This document shows positions 53,127-61,780 of a stretch of DNA of 64,000 nucleotides, piece after piece. The DNA lies in assembly GCF_963664735.1 (NCBI RefSeq), contig NZ_OY761553.1, positions 4,523,001-4,587,000 of the forward strand. The letters run 5' to 3'. The DNA is from an uncultured Cohaesibacter sp. Lineage in GTDB: Bacteria; Pseudomonadota; Alphaproteobacteria; Rhizobiales; Cohaesibacteraceae. The translations under genes and the position numbers were made by a program. The notes beneath the pieces were generated by a model, which saw nothing but the letters and a program-made list of their open reading frames with translations, did not search any database and was not told the origin of the DNA. Position 1 is the first letter of the stretch; each line of letters opens with the position of its first letter.

Positions 53127-54038
53127 GCTTGGATCGGTTTCTACCGTGTCGATGATTTCATTGTACCTATTCACTAAATCAGTCACGGCAACACGGCGTC
53201 CTGCCGCGGCAAATTTTCCTAATTCGTAAAGGTTCAAGGCGATGAACTGTTCCACTTCAAAGACGTCAATTCTATCCGCAACTTCGGCATTTTCAGCCAA
53301 TGCTTCAGCAACGAGTAAGCCTTTTTGGAGCGTTACAATAATAGGTCTGTATCCGTCGTCAAGATTGGCTTTGCAACGAGCAACAACAGCCTCTCCTGGG
53401 GAGGTTGTCACATGGATTGCAGCATCTCCAATAAAGAAGTCTCCGGCTCTGCCCGTCTGGGCATCTGAAGTTGAAAAGCTGTTATGTTGGAAAAGACCTT
53501 TGCCCAAGGCACAATCGAGCTTTGCTCCGATTAAGTGCTGCAGAACCCCTCCCATATAATGCGTGCCTGAAGATGATTTCTGGCGCTCTTCTGCTTGACC
53601 AAGGACGTCTCGCACTACGGTACGTAGGCTTCTGGATGCATCCAGCTTAATTTTGAAAGGTTTAGCGGCAAAGAATTCATTTACTCGGTTTATCCAGAAT
53701 TCTTCGATAACATTTAGATCGATGGTGCCTCTTGAATGGAGCATATTTAGAAGAGCAACATACCTTTGCATATTGCCTATGCTTCCGCGGCTTGTACGGC
53801 CGCCTTCTTCCGCTAAAACTTTTGAGATACCATGTCGGTTCAGTATTGTTTGAACTGCGCTTTTGCCGAGACCGAGGACCTGACCTCCCCCTTTTGTGAG
53901 CAGTTCTTTATCGTCTAAAGGTAGTCCTTTTGTCTTCGCATGTTGAGTTAATACGAGAGCTACACAAAGAGGACCTTTATTTTTAAAACGATTTTTCTTC
54001 GTAAATGCATTCAGTTCTTCAAACAGATCTTTCGTCAT
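53103..54038 (-). CDS. DUF4928 family type II restriction endonuclease
   Basis: 311 residues. DUF4928 proteins are found next to cytosine methyltransferases and act as their cognate nucleases. The C-terminal part holds GDFFIGDAAIHVTTSPGEAVVARCKANL, written here as two halves GDFFIGDAAIHVT and EAVVARCKANL, which fits a PD-(D/E)xK-like core. It lies one base after the methyltransferase stop on the same strand. Recognition sequence unknown. Confidence 0.8.
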   Translation of the reverse strand: MTKDLFEELNAFTKKNRFKNKGPLCVALVLTQHAKTKGLPLDDKELLTKGGGQVLGLGKSAVQTILNRHGISKVLAEEGGRTSRGSIGNMQRYVALLNMLHSRGTIDLNVIEEFWINRVNEFFAAKPFKIKLDASRSLRTVVRDVLGQAEERQKSSSGTHYMGGVLQHLIGAKLDCALGKGLFQHNSFSTSDAQTGRAGDFFIGDAAIHVTTSPGEAVVARCKANLDDGYRPIIVTLQKGLLVAEALAENAEVADRIDVFEVEQFIALNLYELGKFAAAGRRVAVTDLVNRYNEIIDTVETDPSLKIEFKK

Positions 54039-54039
54039 T

Positions 54040-55224
54040 TTAGGCAGCCTTTTGTCTCCGACGAGTGTTTGACTTTAGAATCGGTTCGAATACACTTTTT
54101 GCTAAGTATCTGACAACCGGAACAGCTACTCCGTCGCCTATTAGATGATAAGCGTCATTGTATTTGGGGGGAAGCTTATAGTCTTCGGAAAGGCCCATAA
54201 GACGAGCGGCCTCTCTGGGGGCCAATAAGCGAGTGCGAATAGTATTTCCGTTGACGATTATTATGATTTGACGGCTTGACCCACCGGTAGGGGTCCTTAA
54301 ACATCCGGCGATGTCGTCAAAGCGTACCTCAGCGCGCTGCACTCGTTTCTTATATTCATCAATTCTTGTGCGTTTATAAATGCTTCCAACAACGCGTTTC
54401 TTTAAGCTCTGGGCTTTCAGAACTTTTTCTGCGTTCACTTGGCTCATCATATCTAGTAGGCGCTTGGTTTCTTCCTGCGAGTGCCATTTGACGCCTACGG
54501 GCTCATCCTCGATAAGTTCTGAGAGAATTGAATTTCGTTTGGGGATCAAGGGCAGATCCCACCAAACCGGTGAAGCTGTCGCTGCTCTATTCAATCGTTT
54601 GGTCGCTTCAATTAAATTGGAAGTGTGAAACGGAGGTTGTGGATCTGCGCGGACTAAGTTATCCGGGATCTCAGTGCTTGAGTGCACGCCAATAATGAAC
54701 AGTCTAGGACGGGATTGGGGAACAAAGCAGGCAGCATCAATCACTACCGCTCCAAATCTATAGCCTTGGGCGCTTAGTGCCTCGCAGATTGCTGCGAAAT
54801 CCTTTCCTCCATGTGACGTCAAAGCTCCACAGACGTTTTCAAGAGCTATCAATTTAGGTGCGCGGCCCTCGGAGCAAAGGCTTTTTATGATTTCCCAAAA
54901 AGGCCAAAAAGTTCCAGAGCGTTTGCCGTTTAGCCCAGCTCCTGCTCCTGCTAGAGACAAATCTTGGCACGGGAAAGATGCCCAAACTAGGTCGGCGATA
55001 TCAGGAAGAACAGTTGAAGAAATTTTCGCTATGTCTTCAATAGCTAAGTGATCCTTGCCCCAATTTGAGATATAACTGGCAGCCTTCTTTTCATCGATGT
55101 CATTTGAGAATAGGCATTTCCATTCAGCGCCTAAGCCAGAACGCGCCATTCCTCCACCAGCGAAAAACTCATAAAATGTAGGCATCTTCGTCTTCCTCGA
55201 TTGGGGATGCTCGGTCCGACTCAA
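54040..55224 (-). CDS. DNA (cytosine-5) methyltransferase
   Basis: 394 residues (or a few less if it starts at MPTFYEFF). Motif I FYEFFAGGGMARSGL, motif IV PCQDLSLAG with the catalytic Cys, motif VI ENVCG, motif VIII QSRPRLFIIG, and motifs IX-X near the end (LLAPREAARLMGL, NDAYHLIGDGVAVPVV). It methylates cytosine and protects DNA from the neighbouring nuclease. Lower GC than the phage genes around it. Confidence 0.93.
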   Translation of the reverse strand: MSRTEHPQSRKTKMPTFYEFFAGGGMARSGLGAEWKCLFSNDIDEKKAASYISNWGKDHLAIEDIAKISSTVLPDIADLVWASFPCQDLSLAGAGAGLNGKRSGTFWPFWEIIKSLCSEGRAPKLIALENVCGALTSHGGKDFAAICEALSAQGYRFGAVVIDAACFVPQSRPRLFIIGVHSSTEIPDNLVRADPQPPFHTSNLIEATKRLNRAATASPVWWDLPLIPKRNSILSELIEDEPVGVKWHSQEETKRLLDMMSQVNAEKVLKAQSLKKRVVGSIYKRTRIDEYKKRVQRAEVRFDDIAGCLRTPTGGSSRQIIIIVNGNTIRTRLLAPREAARLMGLSEDYKLPPKYNDAYHLIGDGVAVPVVRYLAKSVFEPILKSNTRRRQKAA

Positions 55225-55279
55225 AAAGCGGAATCGTAAAATGTTTATGGGGGAAGGTTCTCACAAAATCAAATTGTTC

Positions 55280-55576
55280 TCAATATGTTCCTGAAAAGCG
55301 ATCTGCTAGGAAGTGTTTGATCAAAAATGAGGGATTTGTAAGAGCGTCGTCAGGAATACTGGCAAATAAGCTTTCGGGGTCAAGTGCCGTCACCTTCATT
55401 TCACGGCAACACGCGAAAAGTTCTTTAGGATCTGGGCTTGGCTTTCGCGTTGGCGTCATTGTCTCGGCGAGCAAGCCTGAGATGGTGATATTTGATCTGC
55501 TTAATATAAATCCTTTTTCTCGGCGTTTCTGCTTCTCGTTTTGCCTGTTACAGGATGTAGTAGTGCAGAACAGCAC
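55280..55576 (-). CDS. Doubtful hypothetical protein upstream of the methyltransferase
   Basis: 98 residues from a GTG at 55576, or 59 from the ATG at 55459 (MTPTRKPSPDPKELFACCRE). No domain is recognised and no good ribosome binding site is seen. It is kept because it is co-directional with the restriction-modification pair 55 bases before it and has plausible composition. Confidence 0.3.
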   Translation of the reverse strand: MLFCTTTSCNRQNEKQKRREKGFILSRSNITISGLLAETMTPTRKPSPDPKELFACCREMKVTALDPESLFASIPDDALTNPSFLIKHFLADRFSGTY

Positions 55577-55830
55577 TTTCTTCGTGCTTTTCTGTCAGGA
55601 GTAGAGTGAGATTGATAATGGTCGGAGCTTTAAACTATGGGTCATAGTTCTTAGACATTAAGTCCTCCATTCGTTTGAGAAACTGAATGGTGTTTTTATG
55701 TGCAGTTTCTGATTATTAAAAGAGCGCGTATTTCAACCGATGGAGCAGTGGGCTGAAGCCATATATTGCCACCTAGATCGACATTGAAAGATGAAGCTTG
55801 TCGCTTGAGGGAAGCAATACCAGATTCAAT

Positions 55831-56073
55831 CTATTCTTCTGGCCAATCTTCCGGTCTGTGTCCGGATAGGTAGGCCTCAATCAAGCGCCGGTGGACATTG
55901 TTCACCGGCTTCTCTCCGCGCTCCATGCGGCTGACTTGCTGGCGCATGTTGCCGGTGGGTTTGTAACCGAGCATCAAGCCAAGTCCGAATTGAGACAAGC
56001 CAAGGGCTTCACGCGCTTTTTTCAGGTCTTCGCCGGTCATTCCGTCTTGGGGGTAGTCATTCTCGTTGATCAT
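55831..56073 (-). CDS. XRE-family helix-turn-helix protein
   Basis: 80 residues; GEDLKKAREALGLSQFGLGLMLG then NMRQQVSRMERGEKP is a typical XRE/Cro-type DNA-binding domain. It is the last gene of a three-gene minus-strand operon and overlaps its predecessor by four bases (ATGA). It is the obvious candidate to bind the 28-bp palindrome at the operon promoter. Confidence 0.85.
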   Translation of the reverse strand: MINENDYPQDGMTGEDLKKAREALGLSQFGLGLMLGYKPTGNMRQQVSRMERGEKPVNNVHRRLIEAYLSGHRPEDWPEE

Positions 56074-56672
56074 GTTGGCTTGTCCTGTGCTTGTGAAAGA
56101 GCCTTGGCAACGGCTCTGGCTTGCTTTGGTGAGAGGCTTCTAAGGGTCATTTGAATATAGCCGCTTTTGCGAATTTCTATATTTCCGTAAGCGCCTTCAA
56201 AAGCATATCCCAAAGAAATATACATTGTGTCATCTGATCTGGTCCGGTCAATGCGAGGTCTATTTAGCAATTGAGCGATATCGTCGGCAAGGTCCATTTG
56301 TTGACTTGCCAGGTGGTGGCCTTCTGCTATTCGCTTTAACACTTCGATTGATGCCGATATGGAAGGGGCGACAATCTGGCTTTCAATCTCGTTTGCTATC
56401 CTTTGAGGCTGTGTCTCAAATCTGGATGCGCCAAATGTGCGATTAAGTTTTGTTTTGGCAAAGTCAGAGAGGCTGTAAAAGTATCCGCTAGGAGCTGGAA
56501 CGCGCTTGGCAAATGCTGAAACGGCAATCCGGTCTTTTTGTTGGGAGAAAAACATATTGAATGGATAAACCGGATGAGGAACGAGAGCTTGACTATCGTT
56601 GCGTTCTTCAATGACAAAGTCGCCGGGCAAGAGCCCGACAACTGCTGCGATTTGCTTTGCAAGGCCGGGCAC
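56070..56672 (-). CDS. Unknown middle gene of the J-domain/XRE operon
   Basis: 200 residues, starting with a GTG that overlaps the stop of the J-domain gene (TAGTG). It begins LAKQIAAVVGLLPGDFVIEE and shows beta segments (YPFNMFFSQQKDRIAVSAFA) followed by helices. No family recognised. The arrangement, unknown protein plus XRE partner under tight autoregulation, is like many toxin-antitoxin operons but is not proof of one. Confidence 0.7.
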   Translation of the reverse strand: MPGLAKQIAAVVGLLPGDFVIEERNDSQALVPHPVYPFNMFFSQQKDRIAVSAFAKRVPAPSGYFYSLSDFAKTKLNRTFGASRFETQPQRIANEIESQIVAPSISASIEVLKRIAEGHHLASQQMDLADDIAQLLNRPRIDRTRSDDTMYISLGYAFEGAYGNIEIRKSGYIQMTLRSLSPKQARAVAKALSQAQDKPT

Positions 56673-57163
56673 TATGCTGCCTCCACTTGCTCATATGTTT
56701 TACGAGATGGGCGGGCGCTGCCGTATTTTTCGCGGATATCATCCATTGATGTTGCGCCACGGCTTTTGCTTTTCCAGTTTGACGGGCGGAAGTTCCACAT
56801 TTTCTTATTGTTTGCCCAGCGGAAGCCTGCCGACTTCAGGGTTGTCTTGTGGGGGAAGGTGTCGCCGGAAACCCAGATCCAAGCGCCACAAATTTCGATT
56901 TCCAAGCCTTCCAGATTGATGATTGCATTTAGCGCTGTGTTGAGCGCTTCGCCATAGTCTGCTTGGGCTTCTTCCTTGGTTTCGGTGGTCTCGGCACTTT
57001 TCAAAACATCGTAAGCAGCATTGACCAGCTTCATCATTTCGGCGCCTGCCGGGTTGATGTCTGGATGATATTTTTTCGCGGCTGTTTTGTATGCTTTGGT
57101 GATTTCTTCCTTGGTTGCGCCGGAGGCAAGATCGAGGATAGAGAGAGCGTCTGCAAGTTTCAT
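56672..57163 (-). CDS. J-domain (DnaJ-like) phage protein
   Basis: 163 residues. N-terminal J-domain with YKTAAKKYHPDINPAGAEMM (the HPD motif that stimulates DnaK). The C-terminal half carries IWVSGDTFPHKTTLKSAGF and WNFRP, a module seen in phage and plasmid DnaJ-like proteins. AAGGAA lies eight bases before the start. It could recruit host DnaK for phage replication or control of its operon partner. Confidence 0.85.
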   Translation of the reverse strand: MKLADALSILDLASGATKEEITKAYKTAAKKYHPDINPAGAEMMKLVNAAYDVLKSAETTETKEEAQADYGEALNTALNAIINLEGLEIEICGAWIWVSGDTFPHKTTLKSAGFRWANNKKMWNFRPSNWKSKSRGATSMDDIREKYGSARPSRKTYEQVEAA

Positions 57164-57208
57164 TTTTCAATTCCTTCGAGAGGGGGGCGCGATGCCCCGG
57201 TGATAAAT

Positions 57209-57239
57209 ACAATGTAGCCTAATTAGGCTACATTGTCAA
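57209..57239 (-). promoter_or_regulatory. Promoter under a 28-bp perfect palindrome
   Basis: Minus-strand -35 TTGACA (57239-57234), 17-base spacer and -10 TACATT (57216-57211). A perfect palindrome at 57209-57236, half-site ACAATGTAGCCTAA, covers the spacer, the -10 and half of the -35. A protein bound there must block transcription of the J-domain/unknown/XRE operon; the XRE protein is the likely ligand. Confidence 0.75.
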
Positions 57240-57416
57240 TAAAGAAAATGAGAAAAATGCAACAAAGTAAGCGGGTTATATCAAGTGTCGCGTGTCTTTT
57301 GGGTTCCGAAATCTGCTCGTTGCGACGAATGGCGCTAGGGCTTTTGCTTGGGTGAAGCTTCGGTGGTGTGGTATAAGTATTAATTATTATAAGTTGTCCT
57401 CATTGGGGAGAGAGCA

Positions 57417-57875
57417 ATGAAAAAGCTATTGGTTGTTATGGCGTTTGTCGCAGTGTTTGGAGTGGGTAAAGCTGGGGCTTCGGATAAAGTGCCGGAAATA
57501 GGCTTGGCGGATTTCATAGCCCAGATAAAAGCCGAGATACTGGAAGCTCAATTAAGATCGATCAAGAGCAAAACAGGGCCGCTATTCTGTCTTGAAGATT
57601 TTAGTCTTGAGGTGAATGTGGGGGTAAGGACGAACCTTTCCGGCTCTGGAGAGATCGAGTTCTACGTCTTCAAGCTTGGCGGTGGTGCTGAGAAAGAAAC
57701 GGTTCAAGGACAGAAACTTAATTTAACGTTTTCAACACTGACAGATTGTGAAGCCCTTCGGAAACTCAGAAAAGAAGATCCTGAAAAGTTTCTGGCAGAG
57801 TATCTTAAAGGGTTCTATTTGATGGATCCTATCGCGAATACAACCGGTCAGAACAGTCCGACAAGAAACTTCTAA
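57417..57875 (+). CDS. Secreted trypco2-like protein
   Basis: 152 residues. A signal peptide (KKLLVVMAFVAVFGVGKAGA) precedes a domain that follows the trypsin-co-occurring domain 2 pattern: IGLADFIAQIKAEILEAQ, then FCLEDFSLEVNVGV, then GEIEFYVFKLGGG and GQKLNLTFSTL. Trypco2 domains are normally reported as cytoplasmic parts of conflict systems with trypsin-like or NTPase partners; here the protein would be exported and stands alone. Ribosome binding site GGGGAGAGAG is good. A possible promoter is TTGGGT (57348-57353) with TATAAG (57372-57377). Confidence 0.65.
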   Translation: MKKLLVVMAFVAVFGVGKAGASDKVPEIGLADFIAQIKAEILEAQLRSIKSKTGPLFCLEDFSLEVNVGVRTNLSGSGEIEFYVFKLGGGAEKETVQGQKLNLTFSTLTDCEALRKLRKEDPEKFLAEYLKGFYLMDPIANTTGQNSPTRNF

Positions 57876-57976
57876 ACCGTACGAGTTTGACGGGAGCAAA
57901 ATTCACAGGCCGATATCAGCCGTCATTGACATGACCGGCACTCAGGGGGCACCCTTGAGGCATAATCAAGAAATGC

Positions 57977-58008
57977 GCCCGGGGCCGGTAACGGCTGCCG
58001 GGCTTTTT
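57977..58008 (+). terminator. Terminator, copy 1
   Basis: GCCCGG...CCGGGC stem with inner CCG-GTAA-CGG and a TTTTT tail, 100 bases after the trypco2-like gene. The 27-base hairpin sequence is identical to copy 2 at 58553-58579. Confidence 0.85.
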
Positions 58009-58027
58009 GATGTTCGCATTGTTTGCG

Positions 58028-58438
58028 CTAGCGATCAAAAATCTGCCTTTGTCGCTCTGCCGAAATGGACGGGGACTGTTTGAACAGTCTCAAGATAGCC
58101 CCAATAGTCCATCCTGCAGGTGCTGCGAGCACGTATGCGAGAGGCGGAAAGAATCCTCTTAAAACCAGATCAAGAAAAGCGGCTGGTTTGAAAAGGATAA
58201 ACAGTCCGGTTCCTATTACGGAGCAATACCCTGTGCGTGAATGGCAAGCAGCAAGGGCGAGCCACATTCCGATGTATGCGGGCAGGAATAGGTAAAACAG
58301 GATGTTGGTAAAGCTCAAAACATGAGATTTGCTGAAGAATATGCGTGCTGCCACCAGAGCAAAGATGATGAGCGACGGTATGAGAAGCAGGTCGACATAT
58401 GCATCACGAGCTTCGGGTGAGAAATAATCAAAATTCAT
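58028..58438 (-). CDS. Small multi-span membrane protein (moron)
   Basis: 136 residues with three to four hydrophobic segments (LLLIPSLIIFALVAARIFF, ILFYLFLPAYIGMWLALAA, FFPPLAYVLAAPAGWTI). It is reversed relative to the genes on both sides and sits between two identical terminators, the usual setting of a moron, a gene expressed from the prophage for the benefit of the lysogen. A superinfection-exclusion role is possible but unproven. Confidence 0.65.
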   Translation of the reverse strand: MNFDYFSPEARDAYVDLLLIPSLIIFALVAARIFFSKSHVLSFTNILFYLFLPAYIGMWLALAACHSRTGYCSVIGTGLFILFKPAAFLDLVLRGFFPPLAYVLAAPAGWTIGAILRLFKQSPSISAERQRQIFDR

Positions 58439-58552
58439 AGTGCACCTAACGAGTTGGTTTGCACTTAATTATAGAAAAAATTTCAGTGGCAATTTTTAAT
58501 ACTCTCTTTCATTTCACAACCTTTGGTATGGTTGGTTAAGAAAACGAGTATA

Positions 58553-58585
58553 GCCCGGGGCCGGTAACGGCTGCCGGGCCTTTTT
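58553..58585 (+). terminator. Terminator, copy 2
   Basis: Same 27-base hairpin as copy 1 (58553-58579), followed by CTTTTT. No plus-strand gene lies between the two copies, so this one insulates the packaging operon from upstream transcription. Confidence 0.85.
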
Positions 58586-58675
58586 GTATCGATCGACAGG
58601 ACGCTTGGGAAACTTGCAAAAGTTGACAGCTATCGCGCACGCGCGCGGGCTAAACTGTAATGAGGTGTCGGGGAA

Positions 58676-59191
58676 TTGGTGAAGAAGAGAAAACCACGAC
58701 AGCCCTATGTGCTTTCAAAGGCGAAGTGGCAACAAATATTGATCCAGATAATGGAAGGCCAGAGCCTTAGCTGCATTTGCAAGAAGGATGGCATGCCTAG
58801 AACGGCGACAGTCTATAAGGCATTGGCGAAAGATCCGGAAAAGCAGAAAGAATACCAATTCGCTTGTGATATCCGCCTTGAGACGCGGCTTGATGAGATC
58901 ATAGATATTGCAGATGACGGTTCAAACGACTGGATGGAACGCCTGACTGCAAGTGGTGACAAGGTGTCTGTTGTTGATCACGAGCATATCCAGCGGTCCA
59001 AGCTTCGGATTGAGGCCCGCCAATGGGAAGCCTCCAAGCTCAAGCCCAAGAAATATGGTGCTCCTGCACAAATGGTGGTGGTGAAAGAACCTGACGGGGA
59101 TGGCGAAACAGTCAAGCCCCGGTCTACTGAAGAAATCAGGGCGGCTATCATTGAATTGATGGCGCAAAGCAAGGCTAACAAAGACCAATGA
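58676..59191 (+). CDS. terS: Terminase small subunit
   Basis: 171 residues, start at TTG 58676 or GTG 58679. N-terminal helix-turn-helix (QILIQIMEGQSLSCICKKDG, then PRTATVYKALAKDPEKQ) and a helical oligomerisation part, as in small terminases that recognise the packaging site. Its stop overlaps terL by four bases (ATGA). Confidence 0.85.
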   Translation: MVKKRKPRQPYVLSKAKWQQILIQIMEGQSLSCICKKDGMPRTATVYKALAKDPEKQKEYQFACDIRLETRLDEIIDIADDGSNDWMERLTASGDKVSVVDHEHIQRSKLRIEARQWEASKLKPKKYGAPAQMVVVKEPDGDGETVKPRSTEEIRAAIIELMAQSKANKDQ

Positions 59192-60768
59192 GTTTTGACA
59201 ATGATGCAGCCTTGACGGAATGGATTGAAAGCCTTTACGGTCAACAGCGTGTTGATTTGGAGGCCGCTCTTGCCCCGATGTTTAATCGCCTCTGGAAGCC
59301 GCAAGACGGCCCTCAGACTGAGGGTTATTATTCTCGTGCAGACTTGATGTTGTATGGAGGCGAGGCAGGCGGTGGTAAGAGTGATCTACTACTCGGATTA
59401 GCTGTAAACGAGCATAGGAAATCAGCGATATTCCGCCAGAAGCTATCAGACGCAAAGTCGATGGAAGAGCGTTTGTCCGAGATTGTCGGTGAGCGCGGGC
59501 GCATGAACTATTCGGATCATGTCTGGAAGGATGGAGAGCAACGCATTCAGTTTGGTTATCTGGAAAAGCCCGGAGCGGAAAAGGGTCACCAAGGCCAGCC
59601 AAAGGATTTCCTTGGCTTTGATGAAGGGGCGCAGCAACAGGCCAAAAAGCAGATCTTCTTGATGGGCTGGGTACGCTCGGTCGATCCTGATCAGCGTTGC
59701 CGTGTGGTGATTGCTTCTAACCCGCCTCTCTCTGGCGACGGAGACCATCTGATTGAATGGTTCGGGCCTTGGCTTGATCCGATGCATCCGCTTTATCCGG
59801 CCAGACCGGGTCAATTGCTATGGGCTGTCTTTGTTGGTGATGAAGAGGAAATGCATTCAGTTTGGGTGGATGGGCCTGAGCCTGTAGAGATAGAGGGTGA
59901 GGTGAGAACGCCAAAGTCTCGCACCTTTGTTCCGGCTTCCTTGGCTGACAATGCCTATTTGCGCGATACCGATTATGGAAGTCAGCTTGACCAGCTGCCA
60001 GAGCCTCTTCGCACGGCACTGAAGACGGGTAACTTCATGATGGCTCGCAAGGACCATGCCTGGCAGGTCATCCCGTCCGAGTGGGTGCGATTGGCGCAAG
60101 AGAGATGGAGTGAAGACCATCCTCATTTGAAAAAGCGAATGTGGGCCATGGGTGTCGATGTGGCCCAAGGTGGCGGTGATAAGACGACCCTTGCCCCGCT
60201 TTATGACGAATGCTTCGGGCGCCTTACGACAGAGCGCGGTATTGATACCAAGAACGGTCCAATCGTTGCGGCTCTGATCCTCAGGGAACGCCGGGACGGT
60301 GCTGATATCGGAATTGACTGCACTGGTGGCTGGGGCAACTCGGCACGGGACCACCTTGAGACAAACAACAACATTACGGCCTACTCGGTGGTGTTCTCTC
60401 GCGGAACGACAGAGAGGCAAGCTAACGGGTCATTAGGCTTCAAAAACGAGCGTGCGCGGCTCTGGTGGCGTTTTCGCGAAGCCTTGGACCCGAACGGAGA
60501 GCACAAGATTGCTTTACCTCCGAGCAAGAAGCTTTTTGCTGAACTGACAGCGGTTCACTGGATGGTTAAATCGGGTGGCTCTTCCAATGAAGGGGTTATC
60601 CAAATTGAAGAGAAGGACGAGGTCAGAAAGCGTCTCGGATCTTCTACCGATGAAGCAGATGCCGTGATCATGGCTTGGGATCTGCGGGATGCCGCACAGT
60701 ATCGCATGCTCAAGCCTTTGATGGATGAACAAGAGGACGAATGGAGCGCCCTGGGAGATGTTGGATAG
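59188..60768 (+). CDS. terL: Terminase large subunit
   Basis: 526 residues. ATPase domain with Walker A GGEAGGGKSDLLL near residue 55 and Walker B FLGFDEGAQQ; C-terminal nuclease domain starting MGVDVAQGGGDKTTL with the first metal Asp, and DEADAVIMAWDL near the end. It cuts concatemeric phage DNA and pumps it into proheads. Confidence 0.93.
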   Translation: MSFDNDAALTEWIESLYGQQRVDLEAALAPMFNRLWKPQDGPQTEGYYSRADLMLYGGEAGGGKSDLLLGLAVNEHRKSAIFRQKLSDAKSMEERLSEIVGERGRMNYSDHVWKDGEQRIQFGYLEKPGAEKGHQGQPKDFLGFDEGAQQQAKKQIFLMGWVRSVDPDQRCRVVIASNPPLSGDGDHLIEWFGPWLDPMHPLYPARPGQLLWAVFVGDEEEMHSVWVDGPEPVEIEGEVRTPKSRTFVPASLADNAYLRDTDYGSQLDQLPEPLRTALKTGNFMMARKDHAWQVIPSEWVRLAQERWSEDHPHLKKRMWAMGVDVAQGGGDKTTLAPLYDECFGRLTTERGIDTKNGPIVAALILRERRDGADIGIDCTGGWGNSARDHLETNNNITAYSVVFSRGTTERQANGSLGFKNERARLWWRFREALDPNGEHKIALPPSKKLFAELTAVHWMVKSGGSSNEGVIQIEEKDEVRKRLGSSTDEADAVIMAWDLRDAAQYRMLKPLMDEQEDEWSALGDVG

Positions 60769-60771
60769 GCA

Positions 60772-61038
60772 ATGAACAAACAAGATTTGCACGAATTGGC
60801 GGCCGCCTATAGCGCTGCTTCGAACGGAAGGCTCATCAATCTGATGGGCCTTTTGCTTTTTCTGGCTTTGGCCGTGACGGTTGATCACCGCTATTTTCTG
60901 GTTGCTCTGGTGTCCATTCTTGCGGTTGCTGCGGCCTATCTGGCGGACCTGCTCAATGAAGTGATCCTGATGTGGGTGAGTGTCATTCTGACCATGGTGC
61001 CCTTCAGCTTTCTTTTGTGGTTGGGGGTGGGGCTATGA
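60772..61038 (+). CDS. Small phage membrane protein
   Basis: 88 residues with two or three hydrophobic helices (LINLMGLLLFLALAVTV, YFLVALVSILAVAAAYLADL, VILMWVSVILTMVPFSFLLW). Between terL and the portal. A holin-like role is possible but the position is unusual; otherwise unknown. Confidence 0.65.
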   Translation: MNKQDLHELAAAYSAASNGRLINLMGLLLFLALAVTVDHRYFLVALVSILAVAAAYLADLLNEVILMWVSVILTMVPFSFLLWLGVGL

Positions 61039-61304
61039 GTGACATGGGGACGATCGTTAGCTTCCCAACGGGAAGCAAGACGGAAGCCAAGTGCGAACCT
61101 GACGCCGAACTCGTTGGAGCTGTTGAACGCTTGCATGAAGAGGCCAGAGCGGGAAAAATACAGGGGTTCATTGCGGTAACAACACGCAATGACAAGACCG
61201 TTTCCCGTTGGGATTATGGTTTCCATGCCAGTTGGCCAGTTGTTGGAGCCTTGCAGGCAAGCATTCAGGTCATTCTTGAAAACGTTGAGGAGCGAGAGGT
61301 TTGA
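61035..61304 (+). CDS. Hypothetical phage protein
   Basis: 89 residues from the ATG at 61035, which overlaps the preceding stop (ATGA). Begins MSDMGTIVSFPTGSK; the centre AGKIQGFIAVTTRNDKTV resembles small proteins found before podovirus head genes. Ends in a TTGA overlap with the next gene. Confidence 0.65.
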   Translation: MSDMGTIVSFPTGSKTEAKCEPDAELVGAVERLHEEARAGKIQGFIAVTTRNDKTVSRWDYGFHASWPVVGALQASIQVILENVEEREV

Positions 61305-61777
61305 AACGAGTTGTCATCAAACCGGCGACACGGCGCGATCTGAGTTTCGTCGCCGCCAATCTGAGCGATGAGGACAAGGCCGAAATCTATTGCCAGATGG
61401 ATAAGCCGGATAATTGTTTGATTGCAGAGATGGCATATCAGGGTTCGCCTCTGTGGCGATATGTGGCTTGGCTTGATGGTCAGCCGGTACTGGCTTTTGG
61501 CGTTGGCCTGATGCATTCCCGCCTCGGTCTTGCCTGGGCATGGGGGACGGTTCGCAAGCTTCGCGCCTTTCCCGAAGCTACCCGATTTATGCTCGATGTG
61601 GTCAAGCCTGCCTGTATCGAAAGCGGGATCACTCGCATTCATGCCGACACTATTTCAACGCACGTCAATGCCCATAAATGGCTTGAACGCTTGGGCGCTC
61701 ACCGGGAAGCCGTCATGCCTCGTTTGGGTTTGGGCGGAGAAACATTCTATCGCTATGCGTGGATCAATGAGGAATAG
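61301..61777 (+). CDS. GNAT-like phage protein (DUF2833/internal virion protein type)
   Basis: 158 residues from a TTG start at 61301 with GAGAGGT before it. The GNAT-like fold is suggested by VIKPATRRDLSFVAANL, LWRYVAWLDGQPVLAFGVGL and HKWLERLGAH. Similar proteins precede the portal in T7-like podoviruses, where they are called internal virion protein A. Acetyltransferase activity is uncertain. Confidence 0.75.
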   Translation: MKRVVIKPATRRDLSFVAANLSDEDKAEIYCQMDKPDNCLIAEMAYQGSPLWRYVAWLDGQPVLAFGVGLMHSRLGLAWAWGTVRKLRAFPEATRFMLDVVKPACIESGITRIHADTISTHVNAHKWLERLGAHREAVMPRLGLGGETFYRYAWINEE

Positions 61778-61780
61778 ACA

